A stretch of DNA of 64,000 nucleotides from positions 15,601,190-15,665,189 of the forward strand of contig NC_049901.1 of NCBI RefSeq assembly GCF_001411555.2, in the 5' to 3' direction. Positions within the stretch are counted from its first letter, which is position 1. Each line of letters opens with the position of its first letter. The notes beneath the pieces were generated by a model. The model was not told the DNA's origin, ran no database searches, and saw only the letters and a program-made list of their open reading frames with translations. This DNA is from Juglans regia. Lineage: Eukaryota > Streptophyta > Magnoliopsida > Fagales > Juglandaceae. The position numbers were made by a program, and so were the translations under genes. Positions 35,287 through 46,092 of this stretch are shown here, piece by piece.

Positions 35287-35439
35287 AAGTTACCCCACCA
35301 ATTCCTATCAGACCTGTTCGATGGGAATTTTTTAGCCAGCTTCCCATTCGCCTCGCCTCATTCTGCTAGGCTGTCAATTTTTCCCGATGGTCGGTCTTTA
35401 GGTGGGGTTCTACCCTGCCGAGCCTTTATGTCGTCTCTT

Positions 35440-35740
35440 TGTCCTACTGACTTCCTTTAACCTTATTTTCCTTAACTATTTCCTTTAACTGCACTTCCCT
35501 TCCATTTCCTATGTCCTTAGCCAGCTTTCTATCCCGCTCCTATTTCTTTTAGCTCAGTTCCTTTAGCTCATATTTCCTTAGCCGCATTCCTTTCGCCCCT
35601 ATTTCCTCAGCCGCCTTCCTTTCAATTCTTATTTCCTTAAGACGCCTTCCCAGTTCGTTCTTATTTCCTCAGCTACATTTTCCTTCCAATTCTTATTTCC
35701 TTAGCCGCTTCCTTTCGCTCATATTTCCTTTAGTCGCATT
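35440..35740. repeat. Degenerate about 31-bp tandem array, pyrimidine-rich
   Basis: The phrase TATTTCCTTAGCCGCATTCC followed by TTTCGCYCC recurs at least six times with substitutions and small indels, inside the 3' part of the LTR element. Confidence 0.7.
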
Positions 35741-35871
35741 TTCTATTTTCTTTACCCCGCCGATCCTTTTTGGCTTTCCTTTCACTTTGTCCCGCCACTT
35801 TTCCTTAGCTTTCCTTTCCATTTGCTTATTCCTGCATTTTCAAAGTGTTAATTTCTATTGGCGATCTTTCC

Positions 35872-36050
35872 TTTGATGGAGATTCCACTGATGAAGAGTT
35901 TTTTTCTGGAGATCATGTTGATGAAGATTCTGCTGATGAATATTTTGTTGATGGAGATCATGTTGATGAAGATTCTGCTGATGAATATTTTGTTGATGGA
36001 GATCTTGTTGATGGAAATTTTGTTGATGAAGATTCTATTGTTGGTGGAGA
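35872..36050. repeat. 15/45-bp tandem array (GATGAAGATTCTGTT-like)
   Basis: A 45-bp unit starting GTTGATGAAGATTCTGCTGA occurs at 35917 and 35962, identical over the unit. It is built from 15-bp subunits that extend to both sides. It is open in several frames, so the acidic repeat 'protein' on the + strand is a by-product of a period divisible by three. Confidence 0.9.
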
Positions 36051-36625
36051 TTCTATCTTCGGGTAGCCAAGGGCTAACCCGCACTCCTCTGCGAGAGGGA
36101 TAAGACAACCTTTTATGCCTACATTTCTCTTTCACCTCAAGGGGAGGTAAGTTATTGATGGAGTTCCTGTTGATGTAGATTCTGTTGGTGTAGATTCTGT
36201 CTTCGGGTGGCTAAGGGCCAACCCGCATTCCTCCGTGAGAGGGATAAGACAACCTTTTAGGCTTACATTTCTCTTTCACCTCGTAGGGAAGTAAGTTGTT
36301 GATGGAGTTCCTGTTGATGTAGATCCCGTTGGTGTAGATTCTGTCTTCGGGTGGCCAAGGGCTGACCCGCACTCTTTCGTGAGAAGGATAAGGCAACATT
36401 TTAAACCTACCTTTCCCTTTTACCTCGCAGGGAGGTAAGTTGTTGATGAAAATTTTGCTGATATAGATTTCGTTGGTGGAGTTCTGTCTTCGGGTGGCCA
36501 ACGGCCGACCTGCACTCCTCCGCAAGATGGATGAGACAACCTTTTAGACCTACATTTTCCTCTTTGCCTCATAAGGAGGTAAGTTGTTGATGGAGTTTCC
36601 GTTTAGTGGAGTTGACTTTGCCTAT
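36051..36625. repeat. 144-bp tandem array, four copies
   Basis: TTCTRTCTTCGGG starts units at 36051, 36195, 36339 and 36482. Each continues with GCCAAGGGCTAACCCGCACT-like sequence, AGAGGGATAAGACAACCTTT and a TTGATGGAGTT segment. Copies differ by scattered substitutions. Confidence 0.9.
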
Positions 36626-38390
36626 TGAAACTAGTCGATTTTCGCACCACAGAAAATAATTACGTTAGTAAAACAAAATTCGTACAAATTTTTAAAGAGA
36701 CGAATCAGAGTGTTTAGCTGTTGCGACTGATTTTTTGCCCACTGTTGTTTTATTTTTTCCTTATTCCCCTTCTTTCTTCTTTTTTTTTTGTTGCTGCTTG
36801 TTCACTGCTTGACCGAAGTTGCCCACTGTTGTTTGCCATTTCCTTTCTTTCTTACTTTTCATTTTATTCCCACTTCTATTTTTTCCTTTCTTCCTTTTTT
36901 CTTCTTCTCCTCTTTTTTTTTTTTTTTTTGGCAACCGTGGGGTCTAGATGTCTTTGGCCGCTGTTTGTGATGCACATGGTCATGATTTTTTTTTTCTTTT
37001 TTTTGCAACCGTGGGGTGTGGATGTCTTTGGCCGCTATCCATGATGCACATGGTCGTGAAGTGCATCCACTAGCCGTGGTGCACATGGCTAACATGTTGT
37101 GTTTGTATCTCCTCTGTGATGTACAAGTTTGTGGACTCACTCCTACCTGCTGAGTATGGCCGATGAGAGGTAACCCCGACTATGAGCTGGTCGAGGAGAG
37201 GAGGTTGTAAAGCTTTTTTGGTTGCAATGCGTGGAGGTTGTGGAGCTTTTTGGACACAATGCATGGAGGCCATGATGCTAGGCCGTTGAGTGGTTCTACC
37301 TGCTGTTGCAGGGCCATGGAGACCATGCCCATGGGGACTTGTGACCGTGAAGAGTCTGTTAAGGTCGTGGAAAGGGGCTGCCGAGAAGTCCATGCTCGCT
37401 ACAGTATGGTCGTGGAGTCCATGCCCGCCTATTAGTGGCCGGGTAGAGTGGCAAGGATGCCATTTAAAGTAGCCGTTTAGAGTGGTCGTTTAGTGTCTGT
37501 TAAGGTCGGGAAGGTTGGCCGAGGAGAATTGTCGCCGACGAGGCCAGTGGCCAAGGAGAGGATGCTTGCTCTGAGCTAGCTGTGGAGGTAAGGCCGTGTA
37601 GTCCTTGGCCCAATGCATGGCCGACGAGTACCTCTACCAGCCGTGGAAATGGTGTTCAAGTGGGAGCAGAAAATGTCGGCGGTTCACATGGTGGCCGCCG
37701 GCACCCCCACCATGCTATGGTGCAACCGAGCTGAGGAGATAATGGGCCAAGTGGTCTCGAGCATGGAGTGTGCAAGGTGAGGTCCCCTCCATGAGGGGTG
37801 GTCGTAAACCATCCCCACGGGGCAGACGGCGCCAGCGCTGGCAGTTACACAGGTTAACACCGATGTCGCTTCCACGCTGTGCAACGGCGGGGCCGTTGCA
37901 CTTTATGTTTTTTGCCGTTGATGTGACCTGTCATGCATGGTCATGGGACGGCATTCGTCCGCCGAGGTGGTAAGAGATCAGTCCAACGGGGATAGATGAC
38001 GCCAGTGGGCCGTAAGGAGACTGCCGGCAAGGTCCCCTAGCCTCTCCGTTGATGGGCAAAGCCGTTGCCCCGCGTGGGAGTTAAGGTGCACACGAGAGCT
38101 CACTATTCATGGCTTCCCGCCGTCAAAGACCACCAGTGGTCCCAGCGAAGGCCACCTGCGGGTGGTCTAGGCTCATGGCAAGGTGTTGCGAGCTACTGGG
38201 TGCACGTTTTGTGCACCCGACATGGTTCGTACATGGCATTGTTCATGCCATGCACGACCACTTCCATAGTGCACTATGTACTTAAGTGCACAATAGACAC
38301 TTGGTCTTTACCGCACGAGTGTTCATTGTATTCCAACTTCTATTTTCTTGTAAATCGTGTTGTTGTGGGTAAATATTTGTAGTCCAAGTG
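36626..38390. other. Internal region of the Tat-like element, GC-richer, no coding identified
   Basis: Pyrimidine runs (36740-36935) precede a GC-rich block (37040-38300) full of GGCCG, GCATGG and GTGGCC words. Many overlapping frames are open by composition, but none shows a domain. Two perfect hairpins sit at 38198-38252. Confidence 0.5.
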
Positions 38391-38643
38391 GCTAGGGAGT
38401 TTGAGTTCCCGGCCCTACACACCGTGTGCATGAAAAGCACTTAAGGTTTAGAACACTTATCTGGAAAATTTTTATCTGCTCCTTCAATATGAGCTCCTCG
38501 CTTTCTTTGCAAAGAGTTTGCACTTTGTCGGTCAGCTTCGTCACCCATTCCTCCATGGTTTTCAGCCTTATCTCTTTGGCTTCCTCTGTGTTTATTCCGA
38601 GTTGCCTGAAATGGGTTGTCGTGATCATATGAAGTACACGCAA
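38391..38643 (-). pseudogene. gag-like N-terminal remnant of the Tat-like element
   Basis: An 83-codon frame on the - strand starts 30 bases after the primer-site-like sequence. It includes EEAKEIRLKTMEEWVTKLTD and VQTLCKESEELILKEQIKI, a charged coiled-coil-like stretch as seen at the start of plant Tat gag proteins. It then runs into unrelated sequence, so only the beginning of gag is kept. Confidence 0.5.
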
Positions 38644-38653
38644 GATCTATAAC

Positions 38654-38673
38654 GATCCCACAGATGGTGCCAT
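38654..38673 (-). other. Primer-binding-site region of the Tat-like element
   Basis: Read on - it is TGGCACCATCTGTGGGA, directly adjoining the LTR end ATTAACA. It matches the TGGCGCCGTCTGTGGGA pattern I know from plant gypsy elements at two differing positions. It sets the element's orientation. Confidence 0.6.
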
Positions 38674-39348
38674 TGTTAATGTCGTGTTTCGCAGGCCCTT
38701 TTGCTTGGCCCCGACCACTGGGGTCTTCAGAGTTGGGCCTCAATCGTTATTTTTTGGAGCCCAGCAATGGTTCTGTGCGGCTATATGATGTCGATTCGTA
38801 CATCATGGTGATGAATGGTATTTAAATACAAAAAATAAAGAGAATGAACACACAGATTATACGTGGTTTGGAACTAAGCCTACGTCCACAGGAGTTTGGG
38901 GAGGGGGGATTCCACTATAATAAGTTTGTTTACAGTCTCTCATGACCTATCATTTCTCATTGTATAATGGAAGCTGTAGAGCTATTTACTAGAGAATAAG
39001 TTCTCTCTAGAGCTCTCTGGATGAAGAAGAAGTCTCCAAGTTCGAAGAAGTCTAAGTTGTCCCAAAGAGAGAGTCCTTAATCTGTAGGTTTCTCTTGCCT
39101 TTTAACTCTTGCCCCCACTTATTTTAAATCACTTCCCTACTTTTTCTTTCATGACACCTTGTTTTTCCTTGCTTTATGTCAAATCTCTCATTTTCCTCTT
39201 CTGACATTACTTTCTCATGCCTCCTAACACTCCCATGCCTCAGTCCCATCTTGTCCTCTCTCTTTCTCTCACATTTTGTCTTCTAGTGAATCTATTCCCC
39301 ATTGGTTGGGCCTAAGAAATTCTATGGGCCGGAAAAAAATTCCTCACA
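38674..39348 (-). repeat. 5' LTR of the Tat-like element
   Basis: Direct repeat partner of 34622-35286; terminal TG...CA on the + strand. Confidence 0.85.
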
Positions 39349-39353
39349 CTTTA

Positions 39354-40517
39354 CATAAAAATAAGGTTGAAAAGCAATTTTATCCATCTTTGAATGCACA
39401 TCCAATGGATTATTTGATCCATATTAAATTGATGCAATGCAGGCATATGAAGAAGTTTGGCGCCTATTGCAAGAAATACAAAACAACCGCAATCAAATCA
39501 TTTTTTATGATGCCCCATGAAATATGTAAAAGGTGACAATGCCACATTCTCTTAAGATTGAGAAACAAGAAGAGATCTATTAAGAGAAAGATTTATCTAG
39601 AGAATCTTAATAGCTACATCCAATCACAAACTACATGGCTATTATTGTTATCAATAACCAACCAGCGCAGGTCTCACAATCATAGGTCTCATAATGTATT
39701 CACACACCCAAACACACCATGAAATCCCCCAAACACTTTGGATCAAAGCTTTGTAAGAGATAAAACCCTTGTAGAGAAAACCCCAACTTCCTCTCTCTCT
39801 TTAAAAGAAAGCAAATTATAAAGCATTTGAATTGACAACATGTGAGTGACCCATAAATTCACTCCCTTCATTCGGTCATTCGAGCTCGCCTTAGGGCATA
39901 CTTATTAGATCTCTTGAGGTACTATTGGCAAATCGAGGGAAGCACCATTTAGAGACTTTGAATCTGAAGACAACAATCAAGAAAGCCATAAAGACTTTGA
40001 ATCTTTGCTCAAGTCAAGTGACTTAGCTTATCAAAAGAAAATTGTTAATGAAGTGTCAGGAGATGCATATAGTTTCGGCACTAGAAGAAAAGCTACTTAT
40101 TTGATTGTTCTAGAAAGTACTACTTGAAACTCATGCTCTTTATTGCAAGCCAAGAAATACAAAAGATAGAGGCAAGATTGGGATAAAAAGAATGAATCAC
40201 CTTTTCCTCTCTTGTAATTTTACCCAAAGTTTGATTTGGCCAAACTTATATGTAGCTAACCATGTTAGCTTCACATAAGAGCCTTTTCATAAAGGCTAAA
40301 AAGGCACTCATCGGTCAGCTCAGACTCTTTCCCATTCAGCTTTACCTCCTCCTATTAAGTGAATAGGTCCCCCATTCAAGCAGCCAGCCTGCTTTTAAGG
40401 AATAAATAGTGGGGTTTTATTATAGACTACCTAATGGAGTGCCATCCAACACGCTGGCCCCACCTCAAAAACTAAACCCTAACCAATGCAATGACCTATT
40501 GAGATGTTACTTAGGGT
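39354..40517. other. Unresolved repeat-like stretch
   Basis: Lies between the Tat-like LTR and a LINE fragment. It has no recognised coding sequence. An 86-codon + strand frame spanning the LTR border (39276-39536) has no domain and is not called. Confidence 0.3.
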
Positions 40518-40591
40518 GAAATAAAGAATTTGCTCTTCTCTCTAAAGGATAACAAGGCACCAGGCCCGAACGGATATAATGCTCTTTGTTT
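40518..40591 (+). mobile_element. LINE reverse-transcriptase fragment
   Basis: Translates as EIKNLLFSLKDNKAPGPNGY, then NAL: the KDNKAPGPDG block that opens the RT domain of plant L1 LINEs. The flanking LINE sequence could not be followed. It abuts the chromovirus remnant. Confidence 0.7.
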
Positions 40592-40739
40592 AAATGTATA
40601 AAACCAAGTATAAGCATCAATAACTCTGCGTTATCTAGAGTTGAATGTCAGATGTATGTTTCTGTTTAGTTTCAATCCTAAACATGTACAGGGACTCTCC
40701 AACACAGTATAGGGACTATCAGACCACCATAAACTGAGC

Positions 40740-41238
40740 TACTTCATCAGCGGCTTGAAGGAAGAAATCAGGTTATCAATTCACATATTTAATACCCTTA
40801 ATTTGATTGCTGCTTTGGGTTTTGCTCGCATACAAGAAGAATATATGTCTAGTACTAAGAAGTCCATTAAAGCCAGTAGTGAGAAAGAGCATTTTCACTA
40901 AGTGTTACTGTAATGCAATGGGCCAACTTGGAGAAGGAAATAGTCGAACCCAGAAATTCAGTTCACCTACTAAGAAAATCTCATCTACAACAATGGATGT
41001 AAAGCGTAGAAAGGGGATGTGTTATCATTGCGACAACAAGTGGAATCCCACTTATATCTGTAAAATTCCTAAAATCTACTTATTATTGGGCTCTAATGAG
41101 TTGGAGGAAACTAAAGCAGAAGAGGAGTTGGTCACTGAGTTAGGTAACAAAATGACACTAAAGCAGCAGGCAATAAATGTAGAGCCTGAGATTTCATTGA
41201 ACGTGATCACGGGAACACCCAGCTCTAGTACTATATGA
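40740..41238 (+). pseudogene. Chromovirus gag, C-terminal part
   Basis: SYFISGLKEEIRLSIHIFN near 40740-40800 is the conserved gag segment ahead of the RNA-binding region. CYHCDNKWNPTYICK (about 41021-41065) is a zinc knuckle whose His position reads Tyr, so the CCHC motif is altered. Two frames are needed to read it. Confidence 0.8.
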
Positions 41239-41264
41239 TTAGTGGAGTGGATTGGGAATGAACA

Positions 41265-41580
41265 GGTGTTGCTTCTGGTTGACTCCGAGAGTACTCATAG
41301 TTTCTTAGATCTCTCTATTGCCCAAAGTGCCATATTGGTGGTCAATGATGCATGAAGAATTGCAGTCAAAGTAGCCAATGGACAAATGGTCCAAGGTCTG
41401 GGCCAATGCAGCAATGTCAAAACAAAGATACAAAATATCCAATTCAATCCTTCTTTTTGTGTGTTAGTTGTTGGTAGTTGTGATGTGATCTTGGGGGTAG
41501 ATTGGTTGGAGACCCTTGGGCCGATTGTATGAGACTTTACCAAATTGACAATGAAGTTTGTGTACCAAGAAAAAAATGTG
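41265..41580 (+). pseudogene. Chromovirus aspartic protease remnant
   Basis: LLVDSESTHSFLDLSIA (from about 41271) corresponds to the D-S/T-G-A/S-T-H-S/N-F active-site block; the active-site Gly position reads Glu. CDVILGVDWLETLGPIV (about 41478-41528) is the conserved second block. There is a stop at 41353 between them and another at 41529. Confidence 0.8.
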
Positions 41581-42387
41581 AAGTTACATGGGTTAAGTAA
41601 AAAAGGGCTCACAATTGAGGAGAGTGACAAGGCCATGCTCACCTCTATATATAGAGGGAATGAGTTGTTTTTGCATCTATTGGTTGGCAAAAACAAGGAT
41701 CAAAACTCGAAATTTGAAGGGAATGTGCAGGGAATAATCACTAAATTTTTTAAGGTTGTTGAAATCTCAAGAGGGTTACCACCCTCGAGGGCCCATGATC
41801 ATAGAATATCAGTCAAGGAAGGTATCCAGCCCATAATAGCAAGGCCTTATCGTTCCCCCCGTTACCAAAAATCTGAAATTGAGAAAATTGTGGCTGAGTT
41901 GCTAGAATCAGGGGTGGTGAGGCCCAGCACCAACCCCTTCTTTTCTCCTGTATTATTAGTACATAAGGCGGATGAGAGTTGGCGAATGTGCGTGGATTAT
42001 AGGGCACTTAATCAAGAAACTGTAAAAGACAAATTTTCTGTCCCTGTTATTGACGAACTGTTAGATGAATTGTATGGTCAGTTGTCTTCTCAAAACTTGA
42101 TCTTAGGTCTGGATACCACCAAATAAGGGTGGTGCCCGAGGATGTGGCAAAAACATCACTTAGGACTCACAAGGGGCACTACGAATTTCTCGTGATGCCA
42201 TTTGGGTTGACTAATGCCCCATCGACCTTCCAAGAGTTGATGAATGATGGGTTTCGACCATATTTAAGGAGGTTTGCACTTTTTTTTATGATAGATTAGT
42301 GTGCAACAAGTGTTGGATAGATCATATGGAGCACTTGGAGAAGGTGCTGGAAGTGTTACAGAAAAATCAGTTGTACGTAAAACTGTC
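41486..42387 (+). repeat. 902-bp tandem unit, copy 1
   Basis: Starts at TGATCTTGGGGG and ends at AACTGTC. It carries the end of protease and most of RT, including an open stretch 41545-42126 with YRSPRYQKSEIEKIVAELLE, VVRPSTNPFFSPVLLVHKA and DESWRMCVDYRALNQETVK. The frame breaks just before the catalytic [12 protein letters not shown] block, and the second catalytic block FFDD is altered. Copy 1 differs from copies 2 and 3 around 41570 (CCAAGAAAAAAATGTGAAG). Confidence 0.95.
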
Positions 42388-43289
42388 TGATCTTGGGGGT
42401 AGATTGGTTGGAGACCCTTGGGCCGATTGTATGAGACTTTACCAAATTGACAATGAAGTTTGTGTACCCGAAAAAAAATGTGGAGTTACATAGGTTAAGT
42501 AAAAAATGGCTCACAATTGAGGAGAGTGACAAAGCCATGCTCACCTCTATATATAGAGGGAATGAGTTGTTTTTGCATCTATTGGTTGGCAAAAACAAGG
42601 ATCATAACTCGAAATTGGAAGGGAATGTGCAGGGAATAATCACTAAATTTTTTAAGGTTGTTGAAATCTCAAGAGGGTTACCACCCTCGAGGGCCCATGA
42701 TCATAGAATATCAGTCAAGGAAGGTATCCAGCCCACAACAGCAAGGCCTTATCGTTCCCCCCGTTACCAAAAATTTGAAATTGAGAAAATTGTGGCTGAG
42801 TTGCTAGAATCAGGGGTGGTGAGGCCTAGCACCAACCCATTCTCTTCTCCTGTATTATTGGTACATAAGGCGGATGAGAGTTGGCGAATGTGCGTGGATT
42901 ATAGGGCACTTAATCAAGAAACTGTAAAAGACAAATTTTCTGTCCCTATTATTGACGAACTGTTGGATGAATTGTATGGTCAGTTGTCTTCTCAAAAATT
43001 GATCTTAGGTCCGGATACCACCAAATAAGGGTGGTGCCCGAGGATGTGGCAAAAACATCACTTAGGACTCACAAGGGGCACTACGAATTTCTCGTGATGC
43101 CATTTGGGTTGACTAATGCCACATCGACCTTCCAAGAGTTGATTAAAGATGGGTTTCGACCATATTTAAGGAGGTTTGTACTTTTTTTTATGATAGATTA
43201 GTGTGCAACAAGTGTTGGACAGATCATATGGAGCACTTGGAGAAGGTGCTGGAAGTGTTACAGAAAAATCAGTTATACGTAAAACTGTC
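42388..43289 (+). repeat. 902-bp tandem unit, copy 2
   Basis: Nearly identical to copy 1, with the same frameshift before the first catalytic block and the same changed FFDD region. The 193-codon open stretch lies at 42447-43028. Private changes include TTTGAAATT for TCTGAAATT near 42772 and GATTAAAGATGG near 43142. Confidence 0.95.
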
Positions 43290-44193
43290 TGATCTTGGGG
43301 GTAGATTGGTTGGAGACCCTTGGGCCGATTGTATGAGACTTTACCAAATTGACAATGAAGTTTGTGTACCCGAAAAAAAATGTGGAGTTACATGGGTTAA
43401 GTAAAAAAGGGCTCACAATTGAGGAGAGTGACAAGGCCATGCTCACCTCTATATATAGAGGGAATGAGTTGTTTTTGCATCTATTGGTTGGCAAAAACAA
43501 GGATCAAAACTCAAAATTGGAAGGGAATGTGCAGGGAATAATCACTAAATTTTTTAAGGTTGTTGAAATCTCAAGAGGGTTACCACCCTCAAGAGCCCAT
43601 GATCATAGAATATCAGTCAAGGAAGGTATCCAGTCCATAACAGCAAGGCCTTATCGTTCCTCCCGTTACCAAAAATCTGAAATTGAGAAAATTGTGGCTG
43701 AGTTGCTAGAATCAGGGGTGGTGAGGCCCAGCACCAACCCCTTCTCTTCTCCTGTATTATTGGTACATAAGGCGGATGAGAGTTGGCGAATGTGCGTGAA
43801 TTATAGGGCACTTAATCAAGAAACTATAAAAGACAAATTTTCTGTCCCTGTTATTGACGAACTGTTAGATGAATTGTATGGTCAGTTGTCTTCTCAAAAC
43901 TTGATCTTAGGTTCGGATACCACCAAATAAGGGTGGTGCCCGAGGATGTGGCAAAAACATCACTTAGGACTCACAAGAGGCACTACGAATTTCTCGTGAT
44001 GCCATTTGGGTTGACTAATGCCCCATCGACCTTCCAAGAGTTGATGAATGATGGGTTTCGACCATATTTAAGGAGGTTTGCACTTTTTTTTTTATGATAG
44101 ATTAGTGTGCAACAAGTGTTGGACAGATTATATGGAGCACTTGGAGAAGGTGTTGGAAGTGTTACAGAAAAATCAGTTGTACGTAAAACTGTC
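43290..44193 (+). repeat. 904-bp tandem unit, copy 3
   Basis: Same content, with the open stretch at 43349-43930. The extra two bases lie in the poly-T run near 44083-44092. After this copy the sequence leaves the repeat and continues into the RT C-terminus (AAATGTAAATTTGGGG...). Confidence 0.95.
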
Positions 44194-45025
44194 TAAATGT
44201 AAATTTGGGGTACCTGAGGTTAGCTACTTAGGACATGTGAGTAGTGTAAAGGGGGTAATGGCAGACCCTCGTAAGGTGGCTGCAATGCTAGACTGGCCTA
44301 CACCTGTTAATGTGAAGTTTTTACGAGATTTCTTGGGCTTGGCAGGATACTATCGCAAATTTATTAAGGAGTATGAGACAATCACTGCCCCATTAACAAA
44401 CTTGCTTAAAAAGCATGCATTTGTGTGGAATGATGATGCGATGAAGGCCTTTAATGAGCTAAAGTTGGCAATGACACAACCCTCGATTCTTAAGTTACCT
44501 GATTTTTCTCAACCATTTACTATTGAGTGCGACGCGAGTGGAAGGGGAATGGGGGTAGTTTTAATGCAATCTAAATTGTCCCTTGCTTACATATGCAAGG
44601 CTCTGAAGAGTAAGGCACTCCTTCTTTCCACTTATGAGAAAGAACTCCTAGCCTTGGAAACGGCCGTGAGAAAATGGTGACCCTATCTTCTTGGACAATC
44701 TTTTGTTGTAAAGACAGGCCAACAGGCTCTTAAATTCCTGCTGGAACAAAAAGTGGGGGCTATAGCTCATTAGAAATGGGTAGGTAAGTTGATGGGGTAT
44801 GATTTTATAATTATTTATAAACAAGGCAAGGAGAATGTTGTGGCAGATGCATTGTCCAGAAAAGAGGAAGAAAACGAGCTAAGTGGAGGATCCTTAGCTA
44901 TGATCTCATTTCCCACACCTGATTGGGCAGAGGAACTTAAGGCTAATTATGAAGAGTCGGATGAGATGAAGGATACTTTAAAAAATTGTGAGAAGGCACT
45001 GCACTACCTAAGGGATATCACTTGA
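44078..45025 (+). pseudogene. Chromovirus RT C-terminus and RNase H
   Basis: The first part (44078-44680) has [10 protein letters not shown] where the catalytic FFDDILVYS is expected, then QLYVKLSKCKFGVPEVSYLG, GLAGYYRKFIKEY, ECDASGRGMGVVLMQ and STYEKELLALETAVRKW, where a TGA stops it. RNase H continues past stops to MGYDFIIIYKQGKENVVADA, then LSRKEEE (44789-44880). Confidence 0.9.
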
Positions 45026-45039
45026 AATAGGGGTTGATA

Positions 45040-45240
45040 TTAAAAAAAATGAGAATTGTGATTGCAGCTAATTCATCATTTAAGGGGAAAGTAATGCAAT
45101 ATATTCATGATAACCCTTTAGGGGAACATTTAGGTTATTTAAAATCCTACCATAGGGCTAAGAGAGATTTTTGTTAGAGGGAAATTACGAAAAATATAAA
45201 AGGACTAGTTCATGAATGTGAGACATGTTAAGCCATGAAG
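45040..45240 (+). pseudogene. Integrase zinc-binding region, core deleted
   Basis: YIHDNPLGEHLGYLKSYHRA and HECETC are the HHCC zinc-binding domain, with stops near 45174 and 45229. The catalytic DDE core that should follow is missing: the sequence passes from the block after HECETC straight to the chromodomain-side segment within about 60 bases. Confidence 0.8.
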
Positions 45241-45241
45241 T

Positions 45242-45562
45242 ATGAGACAACCCCACCAGCAGGGTTGTTGCAGCCCTTACCAGTGCCCCTCCAGAATCCA
45301 CCCAACCTTCCATGTTTCATGCCTCAAAAGGAAGATTGTGGAGTCGATTCAACCCTTGGCCACACTTCCTTTAGCCGGCATGCATGTTGAAGTCCAGCCC
45401 GAGCTAGAGTCCAACGTGGATCCACGTATGAAGCACCACGGGAACAGGGGCATTACAGAGGTTTTAGTCAAGTGGAGTGGGACTACAAATGAAGAGAATA
45501 CATGGGAGAGATTGTGGAAGCTTCAACAGCTTTACCTGCACCTTGTCGACAAGGTGTTGTGA
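45242..45562 (+). pseudogene. Chromovirus pol C-terminus with chromodomain
   Basis: HPTFHVSCLKRKI is the conserved block after the integrase core. ITEVLVKWSGTTNEENTWER then LWKLQQLYLHLVDKVL is the chromodomain. The frame ends at the stop just before the polypurine tract. The open frame here is intact but no longer attached to an integrase core. Confidence 0.85.
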
Positions 45563-45575
45563 AGAAAGGGGAGAT

Positions 45576-46092
45576 TGTCAAGAACCCTAGATCAGAAGGG
45601 GAAAAAACACGAAGTGAAGGAGGGATGAACTGAAGTATGGAACTACGAAGGGGGTCAGTAAGAAGTCTGGGAAGTCAAAACAGTGACGTCCTATTGGTCA
45701 ACAGAGGATGGCTTGGCTAAGTTGAACACAACATTTAGTATGTAGATGGAGTCTGTCGTTGTTAAGTTGGGTAATGAGTAATGTTTTATGAAATTGGGAG
45801 TCTGTTGTTTATGTTGAGTCGAACACAGCGTTTGGTAAGTATAAACCAAACAGGTGTGTTTTAGTTACTATGAGTTAGCTTCAGTCTAGCGCTGGTCAGA
45901 TTATCATACTTAGAGTCTGTTATGAGTCTGATATATGAGGAGAGAATCACGAAGAGCAACGGGTCTTGAATGTGCTAAGTTTTTGGATTGTACTGGAGGA
46001 AGGAATTGCCTCCAATAATTCCCTTGTATATGATTATCTAATGAAGTTTTAGTGATTTCCATTTCATCCTTGTTCATCATTAGGGTTTTACA
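45576..46092 (+). repeat. 3' LTR of the chromovirus
   Basis: The polypurine tract GAAGAAAGGGGAGA (45561-45574) is followed by TGTCAAGAACCCTAGATC; the right end is TTAGGGTTTTACA at 46092. TG...CA ends; about 517 bp. No partner LTR was found upstream, so the element lost its 5' end. Confidence 0.8.

Larger units (their letters stand above)
34622..39348 (-). mobile_element. Non-autonomous Tat-like LTR retrotransposon, 4.7 kb
   Basis: Two long direct repeats (34622-35286 and 38674-39348) begin TGTTAATGTCGTGTTTC; the right copy ends CTCACA. They bound about 3.4 kb. On the - strand the sequence after the 38674 LTR end reads TGGCACCATCTGTGGGATCG, the type of primer-site region that follows the 5' LTR in plant Tat/Athila-like gypsy elements. 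The element is therefore read from 39348 down to 34622. A short gag-like start follows; no protease, RT or integrase is left. Three tandem arrays sit near the 3' LTR. The flanks ATTTA (34617-34621) and CTTTA (39349-39353) may be a target duplication with one mismatch. Confidence 0.8.
40740..46092 (+). mobile_element. 5'-truncated Ty3/gypsy chromovirus with internal triplication
   Basis: Order: gag C-terminal part with zinc knuckle, protease, reverse transcriptase, RNase H, integrase zinc-binding start, deletion of the integrase core, chromodomain, polypurine tract and 3' LTR. The chromodomain at the end of pol places it among chromoviruses. The 5' LTR and gag start are missing. Stops and frameshifts are numerous. 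A 902-bp protease/RT segment occurs three times in tandem at 41486-44193. Confidence 0.9.

Noticed and set aside
35845..36066. Open frame encoding an acidic Asp/Val/Phe repeat protein
   Set aside because: It is the translation of the 15/45-bp tandem array inside an LTR element; because the period is divisible by three, several frames stay open. No start context or domain supports a gene.
35440..36625. Tandem arrays considered as a CRISPR-like array
   Set aside because: Units are contiguous without unique spacers and lie in a plant retroelement.
37238..38382. Open frames in the GC-richer interior of the Tat-like element
   Set aside because: Same composition effect; none matches gag, pol or a host domain.
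39354..40740. Search for the missing 5' LTR of the chromovirus
   Set aside because: No TGTCAAGAACCC-like start or TTAGGGTTTTACA-like end was found; the element joins a LINE fragment instead.
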